From assembly GCA_944990035.1 (NCBI GenBank), contig CALYLX010000096.1, forward strand, positions 124,001 to 188,000: a DNA stretch of 64,000 nt, in the 5' to 3' direction. Position 1 is the first letter of the stretch. Every line of letters begins with the position of its first letter. Made by a program: the position numbers and the translations under genes. Below are positions 34,701 through 44,205 of this stretch, piece after piece. The notes under the pieces were generated by a model that saw only the letters and a list, made by a program, of their open reading frames with translations, did no database searches and was not told where the DNA came from. Source of the stretch: Clitopilus passeckerianus. Taxonomy: Eukaryota; Basidiomycota; Agaricomycetes; Agaricales; Entolomataceae.

Positions 34701-35032
34701 TTGGAGAAGAGCTGAGGCCGGTTCATAGATTTAGATTTGCTACCCCTACATTGCCTGCCTTTTTTCTGCCCAGTCTGAAGACTGTGCCAGTATGTAAAGT
34801 GTGAAATGCTTAGATTGTGATTGGTTGACCTAAAAAGGAAAAAATTTCCCATCTGAATCCGCAACCTCGCCTTGCCCAAATGGATGCGTGCTACCTGCCA
34901 GTGTCGACAGTGGCATGACAAGTTTGGAAGCCATTGCGGTACTGTGGCGGAAAGCTCATGGTCTTATAACGACGCTGGCCTTGATCCTTTGAGCTCTGGC
35001 CGTATTCTTCCCATTGCCTTTAATTCACCAAC
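34701..35032. promoter_or_regulatory. Promoter region of P450 copy 5
   Basis: About 330 bases. GTGAAATGCTTAGATTGTGA continuing into TTGGT at 34801-34825 is the partner of the block at 32168-32193 before copy 4; it contains an inverted CCAAT box. Nothing else seen. Confidence 0.5.
34801..34825 (+). promoter_or_regulatory. Shared P450 promoter block (copy 5 side)
   Basis: Counterpart of 32168-32193, beginning GTGAAATGCTTAGATTGTGA. The rest of the two promoters looks much more diverged, which favours conservation of this block. Confidence 0.5.
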
Positions 35033-37195
35033 ATGAACAACAGCTCGATCGTCGCATGCACGGCAGTCGCTTTGCTCGCTGCAAAACTGATAACATGGCA
35101 CCGGAAAGCCAGGTCTCTACCTCCCGGACCACCGAAGCTGCCATTCATCGACAACTTGCACAACATACCTGCGGGTATGGACTGGCTGCAGTACGCGGAA
35201 CTTGCAAAACGCTACAGTGAGTTCATTTGTTTGGGCATTCTAACCTTTCCCGCTGAATGCAGCCATTGCTTAGATTCAGATATCATTCACCTGAGTGCTT
35301 TGGGCAACTCGATTGTTGTTCTGAACTCGTTTGAGGCTGCGCAAGACCTGCTTGAACAAAAATCTGCAGTTTACTCTGGCAGGTCCGTGTATTCATCTGT
35401 TAGCCGACGCGGTCATTCTGACACCACAGCGCTCTTTCTAGGCCCTTTTCTACCATGATAAACGAGTTGTAAGCTTATATCCAGCTTGTATCCCACATCT
35501 CCTGCTGACGTGCCCGTTTTGGCGACAGATCTGGTTTCAATGATCTATTTGTGTTCTCAGACTACAATAGCTACTGGAAGGCCTCTCGCCGGCTCTTTAC
35601 CAAGCACTTCGGTGGTAACAAGGAAATTCATCAGCCTCGGGAATTGTTCTATGTCCGCAGGTTCTTGGGCCATTTATTGGATACCCCAGAAGATTTTCGA
35701 CAACATATCCGACAGGTACGCTCCTCGTTACCTTACTCATCCTTAGTCAAACTTACACGCCGTAAACTTCAGCCTTGTCGGATCTATCAGTATTTCCATG
35801 ACCTACGGGTTGAATGCTCAACCGTTCAATGATCCCTACATCGCGTTGGCGGAGAAAGTTGTAACTCAAGGAGTCGAGATATTCATGAGCATGCATCTAG
35901 TAGATGTCATACCTGCTTTGAAATATGTGCCAAGCTGGGTCCCTGGCGCATCCTTCAAGAGAGCGGCGCAGAACATGAGAAACCTCGTTGCTCGTGCTCG
36001 AAATACTCTTTTCGAGGAATCTAGGCAACAGCTGGTGAGAAATCATGCTAGCTTCCCATTCTCATATCTAACGCGATTCCTAACCCTAGGAAAATTCTGT
36101 CGGCTCACCTTCTTTCGTTTCCGGAGGCCTCCAGGACTTAGACGAGTCCCAGACCCCGGAGGGAGATTTGGACATGCTCAAGGATGTAGCCGCTCAGGTC
36201 TATCTGGGTTCGTCTCTCTCCCAAATCAAACCTTCAACAGTATGGCTGACCTGATGTTTTATGCACAGCTGCCGCGGATACGACAACGTCGGCACTCAGC
36301 ACATTCGTCTTAGCAATGATTTGCTACCCAGATGTCCAGAAGAACCTTCAGCGTGAGCTAGACGCTGCTCTGCTTGGGCGGCTTCCACAACATGAGGATC
36401 TTGTATCTCTACCATACCTCACAGCCGTTATAATGGAAGTCCTTCGGTAAGTAATCCATCTCGCGCCTTGGTCAATTTCTAAACCGTCTTCTATCTAGGT
36501 GGAAACCCGTGACTCCAATAGGTATGTGCATGGAGGGTGTTTTACGACATTCAACATTCACCAGTGAAACAGGAAATCCACATCGGACGACCGCAGACGA
36601 TGTCTACCAAGGCTACTTCATACCCAAGGATTCTATCATCCTTGCCAATCAATGGTACGTGGACAGTAGACTTTTAATTTGATTGCGTCCACTCACGACC
36701 ACCGATACCCCAGGGCAATGTCAAACCACCCAGGAGATTATCCCGACCCCTCAACATTCAACCCTGAGAGATTCCTAAAGGATGGCAAGATTGATGAATC
36801 AGTCCGAAATCCCATTGATATTGCCTTTGGTTTTGGTCGACGGTAGAGTGCTCGCTACCATACTGTGACTTGACAAACTAACCCTGTGATTTTCATAGGA
36901 GGTGCCCCGGCCGCCATCTCGCACTGTCGACGATCACGATTGCGGCTGGCTCAGTTCTGTCTGTCTTTGATCTATCGAAGACGGTTGACAACCATGGAAA
37001 CACGGTGGAACCTTCCCTTGAGTATTATAAGACCCCGATGAGGTAGGTATCATGATTTCTGGGAGTGCTGGTTCATAGGGCTCACGGATAAATAGCCATC
37101 CAAAGGACTTTTGCTGTAACATCCAGCCTCGATCCCACCATGCAGAAGAGCTCATTGTTGGATGGATTTCTACTGATAGTGATAATGTACTTTGA
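35033..37195 (+). CDS. Cytochrome P450, array copy 5 (frame break at one splice site)
   Basis: Starts at ATG 35033 (MNNSSIVACTAVALLAAKL anchor; hinge SLPPGPPKLPFIDN). All P450 motifs are present: I-helix AAADTTTSALSTFVLAM, ExxR in IMEVLRWKPVTPIG, FNPERFLKDG, heme loop FGFGRRRCPGRHLA. The C-terminus diverges from the others (IVGWISTDSDNVL). One problem: after HIRQ the paralogues splice within the codon (CA|GT), but here the sequence is CAG|GTACGC (35713-35718), with one extra G. Using the matching acceptor at 35771-35772 shifts the frame to a stop at once. A nearer acceptor (35745-35746) restores frame with nine extra residues but needs a 31-nt intron, unusually short. Other exons look under normal constraint, so the break is recent, an unusual splice, or a sequence error. 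Confidence 0.82.
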
Positions 37196-37292
37196 GAAGC
37201 TGATACCACGGAAATCTGGTAAAAGCTCGGCCGGTCGAAGCTCGTGTATTTGGGAACTAGGAAATAAGAAATGTATATTTATATTTACAAGT

Positions 37293-39077
37293 CTAAAGCC
37301 CTTCCAGTCGAGTCTCTGGTGCAACTGCCTTTAGCCGTGCTTTACCCGCCTCCGTTATACCTAAGCAGTTTGAAAAGTGGATCTCGCCTAAGGTGCCCAC
37401 GAATGAATGTAACTGGATAAATCGCTCCAGGTCCAACAGCAGCACTGTCTTTGTTGCCCTTTCCTGCCACTCAAGGCGTCCCAAATCTTTGTCTAAACCG
37501 TACCATACCTCTGATTCTTCCCAGAACGTCCATCTATCAAATCTGAGATGGCGGAGGGGTGCAAAGTATGGATTTGCTCGCAGAACTTGAGCGTACGATT
37601 CTGGTAGTGTCGGTGCTGGATAGGCCACGGCCCCATCGAGTTTTGTGCCATCCCAAAGTCGTATGCCCATGCCACTCCGCAACATCGGCCAGGGAAAGAC
37701 ATGCACAAGGTCCTCATGATTGAACCGTACGGTGACGTCTGTCAGCTGGGGAAGTTGGCCAAACGCCTTCCATACTTGCTTGCTCGAATATCGCAAATGA
37801 TAATGAAGGGTGTGCAAATTTTGGAGAGGAAGGTGCTGAGCCAGATTTTCAGCGATGTCGAGTGGAAAGAACATAGGAAGGTCAAGGCATATTTGTGGGT
37901 GCCTGTCTGAGGGTGATATTTTGGTCGCCGACTGCGTGCTGCTCGTGTGGAGTGACACTCGCATTCGATGTTCCGCTGGGCTCCGATCCAACACGAGAGT
38001 GTAAACGGAAGTTGTGAGCCATAAGCTAGTTCTACGCAACATGTTGATGGTGGAGGTTCGGCGTACGGGTGAGGTATCCTGATCTGACCACCTGATCTTG
38101 ACCGTTGACGATCCCGGAAAAGATAGCAGCTCGAGAAACATGGTACAGGGAAGAGATAGATCGGTAATAGAAAGGTCACTGAGTTCCGGTAGCTCGAAAG
38201 GGGGTACCAACGGTAAAAATGATCGTTCGGCAGGTCTTGCGTGGCAGGTGAAAACGTTGACAAGGTGAAGCTTTGTGAGTTTCTGAAGGGCCCGAATTGA
38301 AGTGGTAATCTCGCTACACGTAGGGGATAGAGAATGGAGAAGACAACGAGGGGGCATCTCGACAACGAGCGTGGTTATCTGTGTCAATGGTTGTAGCGCG
38401 GCCAACGTTTTCGGTAGCTGCCATCCGCCAAGATAGATTTCATGCAGCTTTGGGCAATCACCGAGACTGATCTCGCTATTAAAGATGGGCAGGCCTACAG
38501 GATCATAGTCCCTTAGTTGAGTAGGCTGGGACACCGATAACGATTCGAGTAGGGGGAAGTGACTCTTTAATGGGGGGAATGATGGTACCGCATCATGTGG
38601 GCCGTGCCATTGACTCCGATAATTCCGCAGTTTCAAGGATTTCACCATGTGCACGTTTGGGGCGACAAGCCTGGTTGCATTTTCGTTCAAGCATAGACCG
38701 CGTGTTCTGTCAGAACGAGTGACGGCCAAATCCACCCTCAGTGGGCAGGTCTTTGCACGCTGGATCATCTCCGCTGCACAAGGCGGATAAGCGAAGTACG
38801 GGCGACTCCATAGTTCCGGGTGGTTTAGAGCTGCGTCTCTCCAGAACCTGCAGACATGTGTGACGGAATTCCATCTAATACGTGGTGGGTTGCATTCAGC
38901 AGCCTCCTGCGCGAGGATATTGAAGATATGCGCCCAAAGTTCCGATGGAAGCTTAGGTGTCAAGCTCAAGGTATTTCGGCGAGCCTTCTGGGCCGATATT
39001 CCCTGCTCGATCTGAGCTATCGAGTTGTGCCGGGACTGTGCTTGTGCATCAAAAGCTTCGTATGCACTTTGCCTCAA
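37293..39077 (-). CDS. F-box protein, 594 aa
   Basis: A single-exon frame of 594 codons. N-terminal heptad-like segment (about residues 10-35), then the F-box LTPKLPSELWAHIFNILAQE, followed by WNSVTHVCRFWRDAALNHPE and LWSRPYF, the canonical continuation in Agaricomycete F-box proteins. The remaining 480 residues are leucine-rich without clear repeats. It ends only about 100 bases from the convergent P450 copy 5. Presumed SCF substrate receptor; target unknown. It belongs to the same layout class as the genes at 51606-53318 and 53692-55574 (the THVC...WR segment), distinct from the pair at 177-3846. Confidence 0.85.
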   Translation of the reverse strand: MRQSAYEAFDAQAQSRHNSIAQIEQGISAQKARRNTLSLTPKLPSELWAHIFNILAQEAAECNPPRIRWNSVTHVCRFWRDAALNHPELWSRPYFAYPPCAAEMIQRAKTCPLRVDLAVTRSDRTRGLCLNENATRLVAPNVHMVKSLKLRNYRSQWHGPHDAVPSFPPLKSHFPLLESLSVSQPTQLRDYDPVGLPIFNSEISLGDCPKLHEIYLGGWQLPKTLAALQPLTQITTLVVEMPPRCLLHSLSPTCSEITTSIRALQKLTKLHLVNVFTCHARPAERSFLPLVPPFELPELSDLSITDLSLPCTMFLELLSFPGSSTVKIRWSDQDTSPVRRTSTINMLRRTSLWLTTSVYTLVLDRSPAEHRMRVSLHTSSTQSATKISPSDRHPQICLDLPMFFPLDIAENLAQHLPLQNLHTLHYHLRYSSKQVWKAFGQLPQLTDVTVRFNHEDLVHVFPWPMLRSGMGIRLWDGTKLDGAVAYPAPTLPESYAQVLRANPYFAPLRHLRFDRWTFWEESEVWYGLDKDLGRLEWQERATKTVLLLDLERFIQLHSFVGTLGEIHFSNCLGITEAGKARLKAVAPETRLEGL

Positions 39078-39588
39078 GGATGGGCTGCTGGATGCTGATA
39101 TCCCTCCTGTATCAATTTCTGAGCCATATTTAAGCAGCCAAGTGAATCGAGTTGAGACTACCTTGTCGTCTTTTTCTGCCCATGTTGTCGTCAGATTGGA
39201 GTGTTTAGGCCATGTTAGGCCTTGATTGCTTCTCGAATTTCAGAGTCACGATTGACTGATAAGTTGGGTCATCCGGCATGGGCCGGTGATTTTGGAAGCA
39301 AACAAACAACTCCTCCTTGAGGTTCGGCGCCTAATGCCGTGATTACTCCCTGAATTCTACCATCTATGGTGGCCAGTGGTCTGCTGCGCGAGCGTCGTCT
39401 ACGAAAATCTCGCCTTACACGAAATCAAGCTCCTTCCTTGCGTTTGACTTAATGTCATGATCGCCTGTCCTAAGAGTAGGCTTGAATTGCGTTGCGTTGA
39501 TCGCAGTTCTATATCCCAGTTAGCACTGAACGTCTTCCCAGCACAGACCATCCCTCCCACCTTCGACAGCAACTTTCGCGAACAGGCT
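39078..39588. other. Divergent intergenic region F-box / BTB
   Basis: About 510 bases between two divergent genes, so it should hold both promoters. The BTB reading frame is open back to an ATG at 39457, so part of this interval may be coding. No clear TATA box or repeat noted. Confidence 0.4.
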
Positions 39589-40930
39589 ATGGGGTTTTCA
39601 TTTGGTCCTGTACATGTCACCCCAACCAAGGCGGTTAGAGACTATGCATACTATCTAGACATGCGTACATTCGAGGTTCGTTTCCCTACGCCGTAGCCGC
39701 TTGACCTCGATCAAACACATCAATTCAAAAGGTGGAAGACGTTCTCTTCCAAATACCCAGGCACATTCTCGACCACTCTTGCTCGTCACTCGTACTGGTA
39801 AAAAGCCTCGGCGGTTTCTCAAGTGATATCAAACTTGGTGAATCCGAAGCAACTCAAGTGACCAAACTAGAAAAGATCGAGGTCAAAGACTTTCGTGCAT
39901 TCCTCAAGTGTATCTTCCCACTGTAAACCTCTAATCTTCGCAACGAACAAGACCAGGACTAATCTTCAGACTTAGATCACCCACCCCAGAAGCACTATCC
40001 ATCACAGAGTGGATCTCTGTTCTGAAACTAGCCTCCGAGTGGAAAGCTCTCAAACTCCGCGCTCACGCTATCAGCGAACTTGACAAACTTTCGAACGATT
40101 TCTCCCTCCGTATCTACCTCGGCCGTGAATACGGGATCGTCGACTGGGTCACCAGTGGCTATGTCGACTTCCTCCAGTACGGAGGCCCTATGACTCTGGA
40201 GATGTTGGACAAGGTCGGCCTCTCTGCTCTGACGAAACTTTGCTGTCTACGCGAAACTCCATACGAGAGGCGTGTAGAAGAGCTTCGTCGCCAGAAACAC
40301 GCTCTCAACATGAAGTTTACTTGCGCTGCAATGACAGCCCTAGGCCGAGATCAACCACCCCCAGCCAATGAGGAAGTTAACGGTCTCGCGAAACAGCTCT
40401 TGTCTGCATTTAATGCTGCAGATAACCCCCGGATACTCTCCTTATCGCAGGAGATAGTAGAACGTCAAAAAGGACTCTCGACTGAGGAGGCAATAATCTT
40501 AGGATCAACGCACACCATGAAGCTATGGCATGCTCGCCTGGAGTTCCGGAAACTTCTCGTGAACAACGGAAACCCCTTGCTCGTTTCCGCGGCACCCTGG
40601 AGAATTATGGTCGTGAAGCTGTTTGCGTATGATCTCCAATTCATCAGCTCGAAAGGTGAAGATTTGGTTTGGCCACCTAAAGGTCAATCGAAAGACATTT
40701 CCAACCAACGGGCTGACCACTCCGGTACTCCCCCTTCGTTCCCTTTCTCCTTCCCCCATGTGTCGACCATTCCCCGGGCGGGAGTCAATCCGAGTAGCCT
40801 ATTTGGAGCACCAAAGCCAACTTCGACCGTCGTACCCCGGCCAATTCGGGGTAAGCCAAAGCGATTCCCGTCTTTAGAAGCTCGTGCGCAGGCATATGGC
40901 CGAACTTTGGACCCTCACCAACGTAGCTGA
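39589..40930 (+). CDS. BTB/POZ domain protein (BTB-1, about 412 aa)
   Basis: Three exons: 39589-39675, 39732-39922 and 39970-40930. The joins give YYLDMRTFEVEDVLFQIPRH, the start of the BTB fold in fungal proteins, then KLEKIEVKDFRAFLKCIFPL and, after the second intron, LRSPTPEALSITEWISVLKL and AHAISELDKL, the helical region behind the BTB. The C-terminal third is Pro/Ser-rich. The frame is open upstream to an ATG at 39457, which would add 44 residues; 39589 is my choice because the preceding segment does not look BTB-like. These proteins are thought to act as adaptors, some for CUL3 ligases; no target can be predicted. Confidence 0.8.
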
Positions 40931-41184
40931 TATGAACGTAGTGAACTTTTGTATACTACACGTAGCGCTACATGAATATCACAGGACTTTTGAGTGACTA
41001 CTACTGTATCCGCAAGAACGACGGAAAACATCGTGTACAAGTGTGCCACGTCCGAGTCGACCCACTGGCAGCCGCTGATATGAGCTCAATTATAGCAATC
41101 AGGTATACGGGTTAATGATCTTTGGAGGAATGGGCGTGACAAGTGTATGTAGAGCTAAAAATACAGAAAAAGGGGTTGGCATAC

Positions 41185-42113
41185 TTAAGATGCGGGGTAA
41201 GGTGCATACTTCCAGTAGCTGCGAGGGTTAACACCATGGTCAGCTTCAGTGATAGGATTAGGACTCGAGTGAGCATGGCATACCCAGAATATCGTTTCGC
41301 GAAGACATAAGGGATGAGAGCTTTCCGGAGAAGCCACGGGAATCCTGGCCAATAAGGCTTCTCCTCTGTGGGAGTATGACTGCGAAGGATGATTCAGAAT
41401 TGTCACAAGAGTGGAGATATAAATGCTCACCAAACCATGAACGGCACGGCAAGGAAGAAATCGGCATGAGACTTGGCGTAAGCCTCAAGTTTATCGTTCA
41501 CCTCGCCGATGTCCTTCTCGTCAAACCCGGCTTCTGCTATCTTTGCGCCAGTGATGTGCGCAACCTCGTCGTCTAAGTGACCGAACTGTAGAATAGCAGT
41601 GTTAGCAATAACGCAAAATCTTATGACAGATGTCGTACCAGAATCGGTTTGAAGTCCACCATCTTGGCCTTCAGCTTCTCCGCATCGAACTTGGTGTGGT
41701 CATCCTTGGCAGCGCGAACCATCTCCGCTATATCAGAAAGAGTGTCATGGATAGCCTTGTGTTGGTCTGCTTCCCCAGAGAAGTCCATCTTCTGATTGAG
41801 GTATGGGAATACGACGACTTCCTGAAAACTCAATTCAGTGCTTGCCCCAGATGTCAGATGAAATGAATTTACTTCACTCTGGTGATGGTCCTCTATGCAG
41901 AGTACCCATGCGTCGCAGTATCCTAGGAAGTTCGCAAGGTCGTCAAGGGGTGGGTTCTCCAGGTGCTTCAGAATACTCTGGTATCCCAGCTTGAATGCTT
42001 GGTGCGCTGTTGGTCACTTCAATGAGGTGAAGATATGAAAGAACATTCGGACAATGCGGACCGTTGACCATGTTCCAGTGGAGTGAAGAAATCTTGTTAG
42101 GTGCCGGCCCCAT
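41185..42113 (-). CDS. Hemerythrin-like (HHE domain) protein 1
   Basis: Six exons join to about 240 residues. The HHE cation-binding bundle is visible: LHWNMVNAHQAFKLGYQSIL, then EDHHQSE joined by an intron to EVVVFPYLNQKMDFSGEADQ, then HKAIHDTL, then (after an intron) FGHLDDEVAHITG. The C-terminal part contains PYWPGFPWLLRKAL and ends GYWKYAPYPAS. His/Glu residues spaced along four helices would hold a di-metal centre; in the family this means oxygen or iron/redox sensing or storage, but fungal roles are mostly untested. Start at 42113, stop 41185-41187. A paralogue with the same intron positions lies inverted at 48292-49225. No lesion seen. Confidence 0.85.
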
Positions 42114-42967
42114 TGTGTCTAATTTGCTTGACGACGTGGTGTGGAATAAGGATACGAGGAGAGGATAAGGGCCTCTCAGCAAGACCGTTATATATACGTG
42201 TGGGCGAAGAACCTGTGCATGACGGTTGGGCCATCACATAAAGCTTTCATCAGGAAGCCAATGACACAAGCAGAATGTTCTGTTGGCATGTTCCTAAAGA
42301 AATCTAGCACCCACAACCTACCTACTTTATCTACCAATCCGCGGATCCAGATTGGACACCGCTTCGTGCATCATTCACTGGCATCAGTCGCAGGCAGTTC
42401 TTCTTGTTTGAATGATCCCGAAGTCAAACGATCATCAATCATAAGTTTGTAGGCTCGTAAACAAAGGAAAGAAAGGAGAGAAAAGATCTGAGGATACGGA
42501 AACACGGCTTGTTGAAGAATATCTGACGGTAAAGGTTTTGACGAAGTTTCGCGTTCTTCACACACTGAGCACGTTGCCATGATCGGCTCTTGGGCCCGGC
42601 CGCTTTCTCACTACAAGCCTTCATGTGGTCACCTTCGCCCGTTGCTGGTGGTAGGCGCTCGTACGTATCATGCAAAATATCTATGCAGGCCGCCTTGGCT
42701 TATCAAAACCCATTATTATTATTGAAATAATCCGGCACCGGGAAAGGAATAGACTTCATATATTGATGTAGAAGGTATGTACAATTAGCTACGCCGCTAG
42801 AATCTCTCGGTCCATGTGGAAGGGGTATCGCTACTAGATGAAAGTACTAAAGACCGGTCTCTACGCTGAGATGGTCAGTTCGTTGTTCGAATATACACTG
42901 TAGTCTAAGCCGCACTAAGGTGATAGAAGTAGATCAGGCCAGGACTTCGTCCATCGCCCTTCAAGCT
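42114..42967. other. Intergenic, HHE-1 promoter side
   Basis: About 850 bases between HHE-1 and the membrane-protein gene, both on the minus strand. It holds the HHE-1 promoter (TATATATA at 42189-42196, about 80 bases before the ATG on the gene strand) and the 3' region of the membrane-protein gene. A short ATTATTATTATTGAAATAAT run lies at 42711-42730. No gene supported. Confidence 0.5.
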
Positions 42968-44205
42968 TCAGGCATAGGTCGAGTTCGATGTAAGGTAGGC
43001 TTTGGCATCCGAGTGGATGTACGAGCTCTCCGTTATTGTTACACCCTTTAATGGTTGGCCGGAAAGGTTGGTGTTTCGAAGCGTGGAGTCTCCTCCAACG
43101 CCACCCATAGGATAACTGCCGAACTCAACGCCCTGGCTTCGAGTGTGGAACAGTCGTAAGTTGAGGAATACGCTGGTGGATAGGGTCAATTGAGTGAGCA
43201 CATTCAACGATACTGCGACTTACCGACAACCTATGGCCGTCGTGATAAACGTAGGCCACGGCAGCGAGACAGGCTTCATTAACTCAATCGCTGGTCCTTG
43301 TAAGGACTGGATGATGAGGACGACGATGTTCGTCACAGTGACGGCCATAAAGTACCCCACGTTATCCCACATGAGCTGGTTGCTCAGCCTCGATCGGTGT
43401 TGGCCCGCCAGCCGAACGAGGGTGAGGATGAGAATCGTCGTGTCGAATACAACAGAAGAGGCAAATGATATGGGTGACCATACTGGGACCGGCTGTAAAA
43501 TGCAGTTCGATCCAAAGGCGACTGGGGGACCCGTAATAGCTCGAAGTTGCGACGCAACGGCAATCTTAAGATGTGATACATCAGCTCTGCATTGTCAAAA
43601 TTTCATCAAGAGAAGGCACTTTGACTGACCCAACAAGCGACATTGAAGCACAGGAGAACTCCTACCAGACACTTGATGATCAGGTTGTTATTCCAGAGGG
43701 AATAAACCCGATAACAGAATATCAGTCCTGCTGACCCCGTCACGAGCACGACGCCGCCTTGACTAAGCGAGGCGGCAAGCTGACAATGCTGGCTCTGGAG
43801 TGAGGTGAACCATAAACCGGTAATCAGGGCGAAAGGTCCAGCGTAGCGTAGGACGAGAAAGGCCCATGTGCCAGGACCCTTCCACTGCTGCTTGTTCTGT
43901 GAGCGGTAGAGTTGCACCTCCTGTGGTAGGAGAATGAGACTTAGGATCCAAAATCAGTTTAGAGGTTTCGGCAGCTCATCGATCTTGAACTCACTAATCC
44001 CAGCATACGAGAGCAGCAGAGACGGCAACAGCGATGGCCACTGCAACTATGAACGGGGTATTGTAAGCTATACGGGGTCGATGAAGCCAGTAGTGAACTT
44101 ACCAACTGTATGTTGTATATCCGCAAAGCCCGCCGGAGTAACTCCTGGTGGCAGGGTAATCGTTATAGTGGCTGGAGGTGCGGCGGTAGTCCCGGTAGAC
44201 GCCAT
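42968..44205 (-). CDS. Seven-transmembrane protein (Agaricomycete membrane family)
   Basis: Five to six exons starting at ATG 44205 (MASTGTTAAPPATITITLPP). Seven hydrophobic helices can be followed: VAVAIAVAVSAALVC; TWAFLVLRYAGPFALITGLW; a third ending in LIFCYRVYSLW; CLVGVLLCFNVACW; FASSVVFDTTILILTLV; FMAVTVTNIVVLIIQSL; and the last running into CRVFLNLRLFHTR. The RVYSLW motif after helix 3 and the CRxxLNLR ending of helix 7 are typical of a large Agaricomycete-specific family of plasma-membrane proteins with an N-out, GPCR-like arrangement. The C-terminal tail is polar. Ligand and role are unknown. Exon joins were made by frame; the one after helix 1 (GAT TA|GT) is the least certain. Confidence 0.72.

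Noticed and set aside
24275..37195. Complete secondary-metabolite biosynthetic cluster
   Set aside because: Only P450s are present. No terpene synthase, PKS, NRPS, methyltransferase, transporter or regulator adjoins them in the window.
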